Shown here piece after piece: positions 1 to 11,500 of a stretch of 64,000 bases of DNA. The position numbers were made by a program, and so were the translations under genes. This DNA comes from Platycnemis pennipes (Eukaryota; Arthropoda; Insecta; Odonata; Platycnemididae): positions 89,321,656-89,385,655 of the forward strand of contig OW121847.1 in assembly GCA_933228895.1 (NCBI GenBank). Reading direction: 5' to 3'. The notes beneath the pieces were generated by a model that saw only the letters and a list, made by a program, of their open reading frames with translations, was not told where the DNA came from and searched no databases. Position 1 is the stretch's first letter. The number at the start of each line of letters is the position of its first letter.

Positions 1-508
1 AATAGCACACAAATGTTTTTAAAAATCTTCGAAACTAAAGCATATTAAAGGCAAAGCATAGTGTTAATAGATTATACCATTTTTTATTCGATCAAATTCC
101 TCCCACAACGACACCATCAACATAACTTTGAAGATATTTGGAGAAAAAGGAAGTCGGGAGTTTTTTGGAAATTTGGTCATCTTTGAGCCCCTGTATCTAG
201 CTAACGGTTTAGAATCATGGAAAATGACGTACTATTCCTTAATCAGCAATCTTTTGTGAGTACATGTGCGAAGTTTCAAGTCCATATCTCAAAAAAAGCG
301 ATTTTTGAATTTTGTCCAAAAATTTCCGGTTTCCGACCACTGTGCGGCGGTAAAGCCAGGGAGCGCGTAAAAGAACGAAAAAAAATTGCACAAGGTTGGG
401 AACCCCTTCGCGAAGGATTCGCGAAGATTTTTTTTTATTTTTTGTACATGTTTCTTTCGGCCCAAAAAAAATTTCATCCGGGCGGGCCGTTGAACCATTA
501 CATCTATG
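1..508. other. Unclassified AT-rich DNA with small palindromes
   Basis: I recognise no gene here. A 110-codon open frame at 217-549 (plus) shows no domain and is probably chance. The stretch contains a 12 bp perfect palindrome, CCTTCGCGAAGG, at 405-416, followed two bases later by TTCGCGAA. The block ends at 508, where a repeat shared with the 51 kb region begins. It may be part of an unclassified transposon, but I see no termini. Confidence 0.4.
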
Positions 509-733
509 TAAAATGTAAATTTAATCTCATGAGGAATAGGATATCATAATGGGAAGCGTGATGGGGCGAAATCCTAATGTAAACATTACAATGAAGCTGG
601 AGTTACCGTATTGACTATCATTAGGCGAGATGGTCCAATGAAGACAGTCATTTAGAGAAAGATGAACGGAAAAATCGATAAAGAAAGGGATTTTGAGATA
701 CATGGTAAACGTATCGAAAATGGGATAATTACG
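509..733 (-). repeat. Dispersed repeat X, copy A (partner inverted at 51320-51544)
   Basis: The reverse complement of this segment matches 51320-51544 over 225 bp with no net gap: the coordinate sum is constant at 52053 at both ends. About 90 bp (509-598) appear identical, and the rest carries roughly 15 substitutions. In the minus direction both copies keep an open frame of about 67 codons. Most differences change the amino acid, so this does not look like a conserved protein. No terminal inverted repeats or poly-A tail are visible. It lies immediately beyond the broken end of an RTE-like LINE on the same strand. Family unknown. Confidence 0.8.
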
Positions 734-751
734 CCGTATTTCCGGTGGTCT

Positions 752-1945
752 TTTGATAGAATGCCTTCTTTTCCTGGGCTATTCTGCAGATTTTTTTTCC
801 TTGCTTCGTCCATCTTTGGTTACTCGGCTTCCAAGGTAAGGTAACAGAACTCTTTCACCTCTTCCAGATTTTGTTTTTCCTAGTTTAACGTTGGTTTTGG
901 AATGTTCTCCCTTGCTGCACACTAATAATTTAGTCTTATTGTTAATGATCTTTATCTGATATCTGGCCATTGTCCTTTCCATGGTTATCAGCATCTTATT
1001 CAGATCCTTCTCTGTCTCTGCTATGAGTGCTATGTCGTCAGCGAATCGCAGCCTGCTAATTTTTCTCCATGGATATTCACCCCAGAAGACTTCTCTTTGA
1101 TTTCATTGATGGTTCTCTCGATGTAATCATAAAAAATAACGGGATACAGTACGCAGCCATGTCTCACTTCTTCCCTTATTCTTCCTTCTTCACAGCTGGG
1201 TCCAGATTTAATCACAGCTACTTGGTTTTTATACCAACTGTGGATAATCCTTCTATCATTGTACGACACTCCAATTTCTTTCAGAAGTACAAGCATTGAA
1301 TTCCAATCCATGTTGTCAAAAGCCTTCTCTAAATCCACAAATGCAATGAAGGAGGTCGGTTTGTTCTTCTCCATTCTCTTCTCAATAAGCAGCCTAAGGG
1401 CCAGTATTGCTTCTCTTGTACCCTTACTTTTCCTGAGTCCAAAATGACCTTCAACCAGGAACTCCTCAGCTTTTCGTTCTATTCTTCTGTAGATGATTCT
1501 TGTCAATATATTTGATTCATGTGTTGTCAGGTTTATGATTTTAAAATTTTCGCATTTCTCAGCTCTCTTCTTTTTGGCAATAGGAATTACGATATTTTTC
1601 TCGACGTCCCTGGGTATTTCTCCTGTTGAGTACATGTTGCAGATGGTCCGGTAAAGACGGGTTATTTCTTTTTCTCCTGCATTTTTAATTAGTTCTCCAG
1701 GAATATCATCAATTCCAGAAGCCTTATTTATGCGAAGGTCAAACCAAAATCAAACCAAACCTTACTGCTGCGTCAAATTCCGATATTAATATAAATCCTC
1801 TTCGACTTTGCTTTCCTCTTCGATAGCTTTCGTGCAGAGATTGTTTCCGTAGTATAACTTTTCCAGATATTCTTTCAATCTCTTCACTTTGTCTTCATTT
1901 TCAATCAAACATTCTCCATTCTTGACCAATTTGATATTGTATCAT
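752..1945 (-). mobile_element. RTE-like non-LTR retrotransposon fragment, copy 1
   Basis: Read on the minus strand, this covers the spacer before the RT (a KLVKNGECLIEN-type start near 1945), the reverse transcriptase, and the start of the post-RT region (CSKGEH, KLGK, YLGSRVTKDGRSK), ending near 752. The wording matches the insect 'endonuclease-reverse transcriptase' LINEs usually placed with RTE/BovB-type elements; the clade is from memory and could be wrong. The endonuclease (5') and the 3' tail are missing. Stops and at least two frameshifts make it dead. The same family recurs near 28.8, 38.0, 46.2, 46.8, 51.7, 57.9 and possibly 61.6 kb. Confidence 0.85.
1030..1635 (-). pseudogene. Reverse transcriptase domain of the RTE-like LINE (frameshifted)
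   Basis: This 201-codon open segment holds most of an RT palm. IYRRIERKAEEFL and FGLRKSKGTREAILALR correspond to the fingers/template-binding blocks. AFVDLEKAFD (about residues 98-107) carries the first catalytic Asp. VRHGCVLYPVIFYDYIE is a decayed form of the usual VRQGCxLSP block. The FADD catalytic box is still present at about 1047-1012 (RFADDIALIA), but in a different frame. A single base appears to have been lost near 1052, so the frame runs into a stop instead. The enzyme would have copied its own RNA onto nicked chromosomal DNA. It is now inactive. Confidence 0.85.
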
Positions 1946-4256
1946 GTTGAATACACACCTTATAGAAGCCTAGCTACTCTTTCGTTTCTTTTTTCTTTCA
2001 TAAATAATCTTTTTAGACGCCTTAAAACGAAAAGTTGGGTAAAATATTTTTATGTTTTCGATCAGTTTCCAATCAGGGTCATCAAAAGTAGGCCAGAGTA
2101 TTTGAAACTTCTATTGAAACTCCAACAGCAGTGACAGATTGTGACACCTCCATATTTCATTGGAGCAACACCTGCGTCAACCTCCGACTATTTTCCCAAA
2201 CAAAGTGATTTGGGAGTCAAAGAAAGGGTGCAGGTGTGCCTCGCAGACTGAATGAGCAAAATGTAGGTTGGAACAATCGCTGTTCCTTTGAAAATATAAA
2301 GAAACACAAATCTTTGATTCGCGTCTGGAAACAGTCACAAAGAATTAAACTGTAATAAAAAACTCCAGCTTCGAAACTATTATTTTCAAGGCACATGCTT
2401 TTGAAGAAGGAAGATAAACTGCACTGATTCGATGCAAAATCGCCAAATTCCTTGAGTCTACCTAAGTAGGTATGAATAATGAATAAGGAATTGAATAATG
2501 AAATATCTATTTCGTGGGAGACAATTCACCGAACCGAAATAAAGTTAAGAAAATCAGGGTAATGGCAAAAGACCGGAAATTACATTTCAGCAATAAGTAT
2601 CCTTGAAATTTAAAAATTATGCAAACATGCATTTGCTACCGTATTAGCCGACACCTCGAATTGAAAGGGTAATATCTCATCATTTTGTGTTGAATCCTAT
2701 TGAATAAGGTCTCGAACTGTATTACACGACATCTCAGATTCTAAGTAACACCATGCTTTTCCACCACAACTATTTTGCAAGAAAACCTTAGGGGACACCC
2801 CCAAAGACAAAAATGGCAATGATAGCCCTGGAATTTGGAGCACGTTAGAACATCATTTCTTCTACAGCTACGTACCAGTTACCGATGGAAATATTTTACA
2901 GGTCGGTCGGCAAGCGAATCTTTCATGTGAAATTATTCACCTAACAAACTGCAAATCTATTTTGCAACTTGCCTGAAATGTATTTTCCTGGACTTCAACA
3001 CCAAAGAATGTGTTTTAAGCTTTAAATCCTCATAAGGTTAAGGCTGTTTGCATCGGATTCTAACACTCACCACTACCCGCATGATAGCGTGCAAAGTCCA
3101 AATATGTAGTTTACTTTTGATTCATAAGTCAAATATTTCATTAATACGAAATACGAATACACTAACACTCCGAATTTAATACTATCAGCGACAGACAAGC
3201 AGTTGAAAATGAAAAATTATAATAGGTTTGCTTAAACGCAATGCCTGCACTCTGAGAAGACATTTTCCTACAGGTCTGGTGATTTCTGACCACGAATGTC
3301 ATTTCACTATATTTACCATCTTTGTCAATTAAGCTCATGGTTTTGACATAATGCTTACTCTTTCCACACCCAACGCCTTTTATCCATTTCAAATACCGAA
3401 CTGACTCCTGGGTAACGTTCTCTAATTGGAAATATTGACTCAAGCAACAACACGAGAGAAAATTATTACAATGTTTTCGGCAAAAACAATTTTGCATGGG
3501 CAAGCATGCGTATAAAATTGATTTTGGAGTGATATTGTGAAACAATGATAAAAAACTGATTCAATTTTGGTTTAACAGGTTTATATGTGGAATATTATGT
3601 ACTAATAGCTAATATTACTTGCGACATTTCATATTTTAAAAGATCTTATTGTCGCCAACAATAAATAAAAATCAATAATTGACTGTAAACGTTATGCACG
3701 TACGTTACGCAAAGACACTGTAGTAAGGCAATGGCTACTCAAACATGTAAAGGACTAAACTCTTATTTTCACCTTACTCACACGGTTTATATTTATTAAA
3801 TGTGAAAAACATCTGATGTGCATATACAATTTGGCCAATGGTCTTATCCGAGTTAGGTACTCATATTTGACGCAGAGCAGGCAATCGACACATTTCTGGG
3901 TAGCCGAGGAAGAAATCAAAAATATGTCAACGATTTTTTTAATATAATAATGCCTTGAACCAAGCGACGATGGATTTTCTCAAACCTCGTTATTGATACG
4001 TGAACACCTTTGAGCACAAGAAATGTAACTCACGCCCGCACTTCACATTTTCCTGCTCCCGATTTGACACTGAACATAGTTTTCATTCTATAGCATTGGT
4101 ACTATTAAGTAAGATTTTAGTACATACTTCACGTTCAAACATCTTTTCATTGCGAATCTTAATACAGGGTTCTCTTTTCCGTAGGAGAAGAAAGGGTTTA
4201 AGCACATCAGCTTAAAATAGAATTGCAGAGGATAAGGGAAAGGAAATTGCAAGATA
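1946..4256. other. Gene-free AT-rich interval
   Basis: Apart from one weak candidate exon on the minus strand (3275-3421, listed separately), I see no coding domain, repeat terminus or RNA gene here. Confidence 0.4.
3275..3421 (-). CDS. Candidate orphan exon (weak)
   Basis: On the minus strand, an acceptor-like TTTCCAATTAG ends at 3422, after a thymine-rich stretch. It is followed by about 49 open codons that look codon-like (ENVTQESVRYLKWIKGVGC, then SLIDKDGKYSEMTFVV and HQTC). A weak donor-like CCT/GTAGGA follows at about 3275. The open frame itself runs 3162-3545 (127 codons). I do not recognise a family, no neighbouring exon is identified, and no paired gene model can be built. It could equally be a chance open frame. 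Confidence 0.15.
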
Positions 4257-4368
4257 TTCCACAGAGAAAAAATCATTCGCCCTGACCGGGACTCGAACCC
4301 GGACCCCCTGATTTCCGGCCAGGTGCTCTACCAGTTGCGCTACCAAGGCGTCATCTACCTCTGTGGAA
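4257..4368. repeat. 10 bp inverted repeat enclosing the tRNA-like unit
   Basis: TTCCACAGAG at 4257-4266 is the exact reverse complement of CTCTGTGGAA at 4359-4368. Between them lie a short spacer, the tRNA-like sequence and another short spacer. This could be the boundary of a small mobile unit or a secondary structure around the tRNA-like fold. Confidence 0.65.
4278..4350 (-). tRNA. tRNA-like sequence (GGA anticodon loop), probably a tRNA-derived repeat
   Basis: The reverse complement folds as a complete tRNA cloverleaf. It has a 7 bp acceptor stem (GCCTTGG with TCAGGGC, two G-U pairs), a D arm GCGC/GAGC with one mismatch, an anticodon stem CCTGG/TCAGG, and a T arm CCGGG-TTCGAGT-CCCGG. The seven-base anticodon loop is CCGGAAA, which would read GGA (Ser). 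The variable loop has only about 4 bases, unlike genuine Ser tRNAs with a long arm, and position 33 is C rather than U. These faults, and the flanking inverted repeat, argue for a tRNA-derived element or pseudogene. An internal box A/box B promoter is nevertheless recognisable. Confidence 0.6.
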
Positions 4369-5449
4369 ATTCTAGAGGCTTTAAGGCTCGCGAGCTTTGT
4401 ATTTGTTAGGTAAGGAGATTCATATTAATTAGAACACCATTCAAAAAAGGACACTCTCGAGTAGGTACCTAAAATTCAAGTCATGTATCAGCCTGAATTC
4501 ACATCTAGCGAAGGCGATGGGGTCAGCGTGTTTTAGTATTTTCAGATATAAAGAGCTCCATATGACTTACGGAAGAAAACGTAGGACCCGATTATGTTTC
4601 CGAGAAACAAGCCTCATTTTCGGACAGCGAGAAGCAACGGAGACGAATTGTTTGAAGAGCAAGCATAGAGCAAATTTTAAACGGCTCCGCGGGGGTAAAA
4701 GCTCCAGATTCGAAAAGGACGTGAAAGCGCATAGGGAGCAATGAAAGTGTACACAAAGCAACGAAAGTGTTACAGATGGAGTACAGATGATGCAACGTCA
4801 CGCCGAATGGGAGCAAGGAAACGGGAGAGCAGAGAATTCATGAAATCTACGACATGATTGAATCGTTAGTTTAAAAAAAATAACAATAAAAAAAATAAAA
4901 AGACCCTCTTGGACTGATACGACGCATCCCTAGAAAATAAATAATGAGGTTTCTACAAAAAAACAGTAGGTATCTGCTAGAAACAACACTCTGAAATATG
5001 TACAAATAACGAAAACCTTTCATCCCTGCTCAATTTATTGATCCTTACTAACTCGCATCAAGGCAATACCTAAACACATTATGTTCACTCAAAAGTATGA
5101 AACCCCTATTTAACTTAATATAAATATATCTTGTTGGGGATGCATTTTTTCACTCAAACTCAAAAGGTGGAAACTTGTCTTGTTTAATTTACACACAATA
5201 GTACTCATGATGGAACGTGCTCGTAGTGCATGTAGCAGGACCAAGGAGCTACATGATTTTTATCTAGGTACGTATTAATGCAAAATTTAATAATTGGTTA
5301 AGCTTTTCTTGAAAGGCAGTCATTTATAATTCCCATTTGGCATGCAAGGGTACATTTTTACTCATTAGGGTGGCTTGTAGCTGACATTGCCATACATGGA
5401 TTTCCAGTCTGTAACCGCACTTTAAGCCGCTTCACACACACACGAGGAA
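4369..5449. other. Unrecognised interval
   Basis: Short open frames on both strands near 4.5-4.8 kb overlap each other and have no domain. No repeat end or RNA gene is seen. Confidence 0.4.
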
Positions 5450-5696
5450 TGGTAAAAGGAAGGAAATAGAAGGGTATGGAGGAAGGGCTAAGAAAAACCT
5501 GGAATTCACCGGATCTTAACGAAAGGCACCAAGGAGACCACGGCTTAACGTTCACTCCGACGGACGGATTACTGAACTCGAAGTGCTTTCCTCCCAGTAC
5601 TCAAGTAGGGGCAGTTGACCAATAAAAATATCTACCGGTGTAAGAGGACCCGGTGGGTGAGAGGCAGTACTCTTAACCACTACACCAACCAGACCC
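5450..5696 (-). mobile_element. tRNA-derived SINE, copy S1
   Basis: On the minus strand a tRNA-like head starts at about 5696, with a box A-like TGGTGTAGTGGTTAAG and an anticodon-arm-like CTGCCTCTCACCC, followed by CACCGGGTCC. The body follows, with a GTTAAGCCG block (about 5537-5550) and CTCCTTGGTGCC. It ends in a pyrimidine-rich stretch that includes CCCTTCCTCCATACCC. The same body motifs occur in the SINE at 22.6 kb, and the head style recurs at 37.1 kb. SINEs are transcribed by RNA polymerase III and moved by a partner LINE. The 3' end is approximate. Confidence 0.65.
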
Positions 5697-7241
5697 CTAC
5701 TTGGGTGCATTCACTGCTACCAGGACTTAGTAGTGTTTACTGAAAAGTGAACAACAATAAGTTTGAGCCGTGGAATGAAGCCATTTTCTTCCCAGGGATT
5801 AAGCTAGGGGTTATACTAGAGACTAAGCTCGGGGTGAGTAAAATATCAATTACAGACTCCAAGTTTGTTATGTTGTCCAATACTTTGGTCATACACATCA
5901 CCATCTCTAATGGGATCCAAGATGATCCTTTTCCACCATCCTCCTCAGTTAACTAAATTTCTCTTTTACCACGGCTTTCAACATCTCACTGCCGCTTATT
6001 ACCTGCTTCATCCTCTTGCCCCATTCGTCTTTCTTCTAACGACTTCCATTCCTTCCCTCACTTGCACAACACCGTTCATTATCCTTTCCGTCCACCATCC
6101 CTCCAACCCCATGCCTAAAAGGGAGGTGGCTCATTTTCCTTCCTTTAGTGCAGATTTCGCAACCGCACATCGTCAGCACCCCACCTAAGTTTTCACGAAG
6201 ATTTTCTTCACATCGTTCCTCAAGAGCCTCGTCATTAACAAGTCTCAATCTTCTAATTACTCTCTCTTTCTCTCTGATACAACTTTACTCCTAATATGCT
6301 AAGTGTCATGTTCATTTGCACCCGATACATGACAATGCTTAATGAAAACACGCGGAAAGCAAAACCACTCCCCACCTACATACTATGCCATAAAATAATA
6401 AAAAATATAACGAAATAAAGAAAACACTTACCCCAGTGATATGATTAATCAAGCCACTCGTATGCCATTTTTTGACTTCCGTTCCGCTCTTGGCGCAGAC
6501 TGCACATCCAGCCGAAGGGTTTTTTTCTAAAATAGCAGAGAGAATGCAAATAAATGACCATTACTTCACCTAAATAACCTACATGAAAAAATATTATTTA
6601 AATATAAATTATTTCTTTGAAAATTATTATTTATTTCTTATATTAGACCTCCTGCAGAAAAACATTCAAAGGTTAGAGAAACATTTTCTTGTGAGTTGTA
6701 ACCTGTACATCCTATACATGACAGTATAGTCTAATTAGAAGTCGTTAGAAATCGTTAGTCGTTAGTTAGTTAGGAAGTCGTTAGAAATATTCAATTTTTA
6801 TCAACCTGTAGACCTTTACCCTTAAAAATATTCAATCTTTATCAACCATAAGTACCTCAAAAAATATTATGCTATGACGGGGCGAGACGATTTCTTTCTT
6901 CAAGAAATATAAGTTCGGCATTCACCATCGCTTGCGTGTATATTGGAGCGTTGAAAAGTAAGCAACACGCTTCCTTCAGGAGCTCGAAAGCTTCAAAGCG
7001 TGTTGACGCAGAATTAGGAACGGAGGCCAAGCACTACGACCAGCATTCAGTACGGTACCACCCCAGAGAATAAAGAGCAGCATTGAGTCACTGAAAATCA
7101 TAATCGCTAGCGCAGTGAGCAAGGTACATCGATTTCCGAATTTTTTTTTTTTAATTGCAAATGTTTGAATGCGGAGAATGCAAATGCGGAGAGTTGGAGG
7201 CTATTGCATACTGAAAACCATCAGGTGACTCGTGATAGATT
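5697..7241. other. Unrecognised AT-rich interval
   Basis: No gene is supported. Two short open frames on opposite strands at 5.9-6.2 kb are mirror shadows in a C/T-rich stretch. A short tandem repeat around a GTCGTTAG motif is at about 6740-6790, and a duplicated AAATATTCAAT...TTATCAACC motif is at about 6785-6848. A hairpin is listed separately at 6963-7005. Confidence 0.4.
6963..7005. repeat. Perfect 10 bp hairpin stem
   Basis: CAACACGCTT (6963-6972) and AAGCGTGTTG (6996-7005) are exact reverse complements, separated by 23 bases that contain a second partial inversion (GAGCTC, AAAGCTT). No promoter or poly-T context makes it a clear RNA gene. Confidence 0.4.
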
Positions 7242-7566
7242 TTAACCCTTTTACTGCCAGTGGGCCGATATATCGGCCCTCTATGGTTGTGCGAAAACTG
7301 CCAAGGGGCCGATATATCGGCCCACCTACATTACATCATCATGTATTTGTAATAGTTACAATTCATTCAAATCAGAGACAGCACGAATAATTTTTTCATC
7401 CTCTTAAAAAGAGAAAATATATGATCAAAATTAAAAAAAAAAAAATTCATATATTAATATTAAGTGCTTCTAATATATCTTAATGAGCTTGCCCATTGAC
7501 TGGGCATAATGGGCTTGGCATTTTTCGCACAGTCTACTTTAAAGGGGCTGGCAGTAAAAGGGTTAA
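7242..7566. mobile_element. piggyBac-like MITE with TTAA ends
   Basis: The element is bounded by TTAA at 7242-7245 and TTAA at 7563-7566, the target preference of piggyBac transposases. Its inverted ends are exact over CCCTTTTACTGCCAG (7246-7260) and its complement up to 7562. A second subterminal inverted pair, GTGCGAAAACTGCCAAG (about 7289-7305) with CTTGGCATTTTTCGCAC, is nearly perfect. Two copies of the 18 bp palindrome GGGCCGATATATCGGCCC lie near the left end. At 317 bp between the TTAA sites there is no transposase, so it needs one encoded elsewhere. Confidence 0.9.
7262..7323. repeat. Two identical 18 bp palindromes inside the MITE
   Basis: GGGCCGATATATCGGCCC occurs at 7262-7279 and again at 7306-7323. 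Each is a perfect palindrome. They sit only at the left end of the MITE and may be transposase-binding or structural sites; that is inference. Confidence 0.85.
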
Positions 7567-7769
7567 AGAAAGAAGTTAGGTCGCAAGAAACGAGATATAA
7601 GAAAATTAGCAATCTACTGGGTACGCCAAGATAGATTTCTAGGATACCTTATAACACCAATTAAAAACCAAAGATTCAGCCACCTGTGTATCTATTTTGT
7701 TTTGTATACGTTATTCAATTGGTACTTGTTATTTTATCATAACAGGGACCATACACATTCGATCATTTT

Positions 7770-8545
7770 GGTAAGCTAATGTACCTGGCCATCACTGAAG
7801 ACATATCATGGGGGAAACACATCAGGGAAATAACTAGTGTAGCAAACCGTATTAGCATTCGTAAAAAGAGTTCTACGCAAATGCGATGAGAGAGTACGAG
7901 AAAGAAGCTATTTTACACTTGTCAGGCCTCATTTAGAATATGCCACTAGTATATGGGATCCGTACGAGGAAGGTATGATAAAAAAAATTAGAGCGTGTGA
8001 AAAGGAGATCCGCTGGATTTGTTAAAGGCTGTTATGATAATTGTATAAGTGTTACGAGTCTATAACGGAAGCACTAGGATGTGAATTACTATAAGAACGC
8101 AGGTTACAATTTAGGTTAAACCTTTTAAGTAAATTCGAAACAGATTGTTCATTGTTCACAGATGACGTTAGATATATATTAAGAACCCCTGCGTATTATG
8201 CTAGGTCAGATTAACAAGATTGGGGAGATAGATTGTCGTAGCGATAGATTTAAAATGTCAGATTTCCCGCGTACCATAAGAGAGAACAATAGGCAGCGTA
8301 TCAAAGGGATAGGTAGGTGAAATATAACCAGAGTAGTCTGTAATGCATGCAATAACAACCAATAATCTTTTTCTAATTATGTAGATGCCATCTAGCTGCA
8401 TGTGACCCCATTATCTAGCATGTCTCAATTAAATATCCAAGTTGCATGTCAATAGTACATGTTTGGTGATCTTCACCCCCTGCCGCTCACCCTCATGATG
8501 GCTCGCAGGATATTACGTAGATGTAGATGCAGATGTACCTATCAT
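7770..8545 (+). mobile_element. CR1-like LINE 3' fragment, subfamily B, copy 1
   Basis: Translated in pieces on the plus strand, this shows EDISWGKHIREIT, the ILRTPAYYARSD region and other parts of the C-terminal RT/thumb segment also seen at 20.4-20.9 kb. Several frameshifts and stops interrupt it. The 3' untranslated part has a TAGGTGAAATATAACCAGAGTAG block shared with 34.9 kb. It ends in the family tail: TGTTTGGTGATCTTCACCCCCTGCC, a hairpin, then ATGTAGATGCAGATG at about 8515-8536. It is 5'-truncated and inactive. Confidence 0.8.
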
Positions 8546-11500
8546 TTTTTGGTTAAGCAACCGATGGTTAATAAGCTTCATATTTTAGCATAAGCAGCAT
8601 TTATCAGCAATTTTAAACTTTGAAGAACATCTCAAATTAATATTGACTTGAATCAACCCAATATTATTGCCAAAAATACTCAAATATAAAAAATATAGGA
8701 TTCTGGCTGCGTTCTAAATTCTTTCATTTGGTAAGTGGTGATTACATTTGTATTACAGTGCATTTAAACTGGAGTAATATTGGCCACTCATTACAGTTAC
8801 TATCGTGTCTAAAAAGAGAGCCCTCTGGCTTCAATCACTGCCATAAAATCTGCTGCTTTCCCCTTCACACCATCGGAAGTAAAGTAAATAAAAGTATTTA
8901 GCGGTAATTACAATGCAAAGGAGTACACGGTGTTTGTTCCAACGAACGCTTATTTCAGTTTCTAACTTATATAATACGGAAAAGATTTGCTAACATCTTA
9001 AGAAAAAGCACCGCAAAGTACTTCCCCGTCTCATAGCTCCCAGTCAAGAAAAAATACACACATAAAATATACATACCCTTTTGAGTTTGAAGAAATTGAC
9101 TGAAGCAACACACTACGAGGATAACGAGATAACGCTGTGTAAAATGCATGCTTTGACGGAGTTAACAAGGCTATCAATGTTTCCCAAAGCCCATTACACT
9201 CTCGGCGTGGGATGGAACCGATAACCCAGAAATCTCCCAACCAGCCATTGTTTTTGTTTACGATGCGCGAAGATGCTCTTAGGGTAATAACCCTCAATGA
9301 ATCATAAGCTAGACGTTTCTCGCGGGGCTCTTTCATTCACAGGCGCCGGCTCCCTCAGAAAAAAATATTGGCCCACGCTTTGTGCCGTAAACAATGAAAT
9401 GCTCGAGCCGCTCCATCATAAAAATAGGATCACCCATCGACTTTTCCCAACGTTGACGAAGAGTGACTTCAGGCGCTCCACGGGATTGTAAGCGGCTGAG
9501 ATACGGAGGCGACGGAGATAGAGGAAGCGATGAGGCGTGCTCGTGCAGGGGCTCATTTGTTGCCAGATGATTAGTTCCCATGATTGATGGCGATGCGATC
9601 GTCGGATGAATGGGGGAAGGAGACGAGGTTCGGCGGGGCGGCTCCCAGGCCTACGCGACACCCGCATCTCTGTCAGCCACGCGTGTCGGAATCATCAAAG
9701 CGGGCGCGAATGTGGATGCAGCGTTGAGAGGACTCAAATGTGGATAATATTGTGGCACGAACAAGGACACGTAGAGTTAACAATGGACACAATATGGGAT
9801 ACGGCTGTGAGATATGGTGATTTGAATATGGTCCTAATGTAAGTAACCGCAATGCATCAACTTAATATCTTCAAAGGCAGCGATAAATACAGTTTTCGAA
9901 ATGAGAATTAGAAGGACTCTTTGTTAAAATATATCAAATTATATCATATAACGTTATTTTATACACCGGATGATATCGTATTTCGAGTGATATCGAATTA
10001 TACTACGCACTTCACATCACAATGTGACATAATATTCGTATCGAGTACCGTGGCCCATATTTCAGAGAGTACGGCAAACAGGAGAGATTTCGTATAATGT
10101 TAAGATATCAATAATTAAGTAATGTGTAACATAACTTCGTTGACTTTCTAACATTCACACATTTTGAGATGGATATGAAAGTAGGAATATACTGCCTAAA
10201 GATATGTGCCCTAGATTTTCTATTTCTTACGCACCACGAATTACATCAATCAGGCATTTATATACTCAATGGGAGTAAATACTCCCTTCTCATTTCATCT
10301 CTTAGCTGATGTTTCCTTCTGATCTACACTACTCGTTCCTGTTCTACTCTCTCGTAGATGATCAGAGCGAGAAGAATACGACTCAGTGCCTTGGTTATTG
10401 AACGTTGTGACAGACAGACAGATATATCGCCCTAGGCACTTCACTTTGTAGCTCAACTCTGACATGCCACTTATATGGATATATCCCTTGATATATCGCA
10501 ATAGGGATTAAGAAAGATATTTTATGAATCCTTCTAAACATTCCCTTAAGATTCAAGAACTATAAGTAAAGTAGTAGTCAATATAGAGTCCATACCAGGC
10601 AAGTATGTAGTCCATTATTCAATTCCCATTTCAGAATACCTGCACCCCTGTCAATTTTTAATACACGGAGTAGATCTCCAAACTACTACTTAAAGCACTG
10701 TTCCTACTCCTAAAAATATATTTTTATTTCCTTGCATCTCTTAAAATTTAGGTTAAAAAATAAGGAGTTTGATGAATAAGAGACCACATTACCTCAACTC
10801 CGGAAAATCCTAAAAATAAAACAACCGTCACCTTCAGGCTTTTCCCCTTCAGCTCTGGGCGGCCGCTGACATTAGGTACTATTTCAACTGCCGAAGAAAA
10901 GCAACGAAGGCAGAGCTCGCCAACCAGTACGAAATGTCAATCACAATTTACATCCCACTAGAGTCCAAATATTGATGATTCTTGCGTCAATATTGCCACA
11001 AGAGATCGTCGTCTTTGTGCCCTCGAAAGAGTTTGACATGCCCTCGACTTCGGAGCGGCTTTTAACTGGCCCGCGATGTGCCGACAGCAATCGATTTCCA
11101 GGCTCTCTTCCTCTCCTTGTTTCATCTCTGGAAAGTAGACGCCTCGGCGAGAAAGTCTTGGGAGAGAAATCATCGGAGTCGAATTCCTCCACGTCTCACG
11201 TACCCACACATCACTCGAAGTTAATTCGTCATCATCATGCGTATGAATGACATCTAAAACTAGACTCAGTGCATGTCACAGGAAAATTGTATCAAAATGA
11301 CTATGGCAGCTGATGATAGCTAGAGGCGTGAAGTAATTAAGAAGCCCACTAGAGTGCATCTTATCTGCATTGGCACAAAATACTTTAATGATGAATAATA
11401 CGACAAACGGAGGAGGAGGAGGATCGCACGGTATTGCGATCTAGAAAGAACATCATCATTGAGAAGAGATAAAGAATTTTTTTAAAGGCATTTCGTCTGA

